Source of the DNA: Hydrogenophaga crassostreae
GTDB lineage: Bacteria > Pseudomonadota > Gammaproteobacteria > Burkholderiales > Burkholderiaceae_C
Length of the DNA stretch: 64,000 bases
Direction: 5' to 3'
Assembly: GCF_001761385.1 (NCBI RefSeq)
Contig: NZ_CP017476.1
Coordinates: forward strand, 4,453,501 to 4,517,500
The notes beneath the pieces were generated by a model. The model saw nothing but the letters and a program-made list of their open reading frames with translations. It was not told the origin of the DNA and made no database searches. Numbering within the stretch: the first letter of the stretch is position 1; every line of letters starts with the position of its first letter. Shown piece by piece: positions 63,107-64,000 of this stretch. Position numbers and translations under genes: made by a program.

Positions 63107-64000
63107 AACGACTCCTCCACCGCTTCGGTCACGATCTGTGGCTTGACGGTCATGTCAGGCTGCACGCCCAGAATGCGCAAGGTTTGCTGAACGGTCTCGC
63201 TGAATACCGGTGCAGCCACCAGGCCGCCGAAATACTGCCCAGCGCTGGGTTCATCCACCATCACCGCAACCACGATTCTCGGCGCATCAACCGGTGCCAG
63301 GCCAACAAACCAGCTGCGGTATTTGTTGGCGGCGTATCCCTTGCCCTCAATCTTGTGGGCCGTGCCTGTCTTGCCACCGACCGAATAGCCCATGGTCTGG
63401 GCTTTGGGCGCTGTCCCGCCAGGGCCCGTCGCCATTTCCAGCATCTTGCGCACGGCCAGAGCGTTCTTTGCGCTGAATACCCGCACACCCGTCGCCGGGG
63501 CTTCGTTTTTCACCAACGACACCGGGATCAACTCACCATCACGCGCAAAGATTGTGTAAGCCTGTGCGAGCTGAAACAACGAGGCGGACAGGCCGTAGCC
63601 ATAGCTCATGGTCGCCTGCTCAATGGGCCGCCATGTCTTGTACGGACGCAGGCGGCCCGACACTGCGCCGGGGAAGTGAATTTGTGGCTTCTGCCCAAAG
63701 CCCGCCTGGGCAAATGTTTCCCACATTTCGCGAGGGCTCATCTGCATGGCCAGCTTGACCGTGCCAACGTTGCTCGATTTTTGAATGATCTCATTGACCG
63801 TGAGCACGCCGTGGGGGTGCGAGTCACTGATGGTGTTGCGGCCAATGGAGATGCGGCCTGGCGCCGTCTGGATCTGTGTGGTCGGCGTGACCAGCCCCTT
63901 CTCCAGCGCCAACATGATCGTGAACGGCTTCATCGTTGAGCCTGGCTCGAAGCTGTCGGTGAGCACCCGGTTGCGCAACTGCTCGCCGGTCAGGTTGGTG
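63103..64000 (-). CDS. ftsI: Septal transpeptidase FtsI (PBP3), 3' part
   Basis: The last 298 codons of a class B penicillin-binding protein; the start lies beyond the window. It includes all three active-site motifs: EPGSTMKPF (STMK, catalytic Ser), SSNVGTVKLAM (SSN) and VGGKTGTAHKIEGKGY (KTG). It crosslinks septal peptidoglycan with FtsW. The stop overlaps the murE TTG. The reading frame is open up to base 64000. Confidence 0.95.
   Translation of the reverse strand, partial: TNLTGEQLRNRVLTDSFEPGSTMKPFTIMLALEKGLVTPTTQIQTAPGRISIGRNTISDSHPHGVLTVNEIIQKSSNVGTVKLAMQMSPREMWETFAQAGFGQKPQIHFPGAVSGRLRPYKTWRPIEQATMSYGYGLSASLFQLAQAYTIFARDGELIPVSLVKNEAPATGVRVFSAKNALAVRKMLEMATGPGGTAPKAQTMGYSVGGKTGTAHKIEGKGYAANKYRSWFVGLAPVDAPRIVVAVMVDEPSAGQYFGGLVAAPVFSETVQQTLRILGVQPDMTVKPQIVTEAVEESF

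Overview
The window is high-GC chromosomal DNA from a betaproteobacterium, most likely order Burkholderiales and family Comamonadaceae. The evidence is the gene content and order: a full division and cell-wall cluster (ftsI-murE-murF-mraY-murD-ftsW-murG-murC-ddlB-ftsQ-ftsA-ftsZ-lpxC), an accB-accC-prmA-DUF3426-PfkB block, mpl, tldD and a type I DAHP synthase. GC-rich intergenic repeat elements fit as well. The genus cannot be fixed by reading alone.

Layout. 1-5.4 kb: a secreted metallo-beta-lactamase-fold hydrolase, then a LysR regulator divergent from a four-gene redox cluster (quinone-oxidoreductase-like enzyme, small antibiotic-monooxygenase-type protein, luciferase-like flavin enzyme, SDR) ended by a strong terminator. 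5.4-8.6 kb: an integron-cassette remnant without an integrase. It holds two lower-GC cassette genes, one with an in-frame stop codon, and attC sites with the diagnostic extrahelical G. The second cassette's attC is split by a complete IS110/IS1111-family insertion sequence. 8.6-16.2 kb: an accessory stretch with an MFS pump and divergent LysR regulator, a GFA protein, a small basic protein, a decayed katG fragment, a stand-alone SWIB protein, a nitroreductase and an intact katG. 16.8-25.7 kb: a repeat-containing lipoprotein, an AEC transporter, Rep helicase, a frameshifted secreted protein, an MgtC/DUF4010 membrane protein, AMP nucleosidase and an MscS channel.

25.7-47.5 kb is mostly housekeeping: PfkB kinase, DUF3426, prmA, accC, accB, a TlpA-like thioredoxin, mpl, two conserved unknowns, aroG, tldD, a beta-hydroxyacid dehydrogenase, rodA, an esterase, an RNB ribonuclease, a TonB-like protein, mtgA, plsC, a cdsA-like gene and ruvC. 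Upstream of aroG is a previously unlisted 25-codon leader rich in Phe/Tyr/Trp codons, followed by mutually exclusive antiterminator and terminator hairpins: a textbook transcription attenuator. 47.5-64 kb is the division and wall cluster, all on the minus strand with 1-11 bp overlaps. ftsI is cut by the window edge.

How the genes work together: ftsI through lpxC makes and inserts peptidoglycan at the septum and commits to lipid A. mpl, mtgA, rodA and the plsC/cdsA pair add wall recycling, glycan polymerisation, elongation and phospholipid synthesis. accB/accC feeds fatty-acid synthesis. The most unusual signals are the aroG attenuator, the IS1111-interrupted cassette array with its candidate guide-RNA region, the large acidic/proline insertion in MurD, and an unlisted 58-residue membrane peptide behind lpxC.
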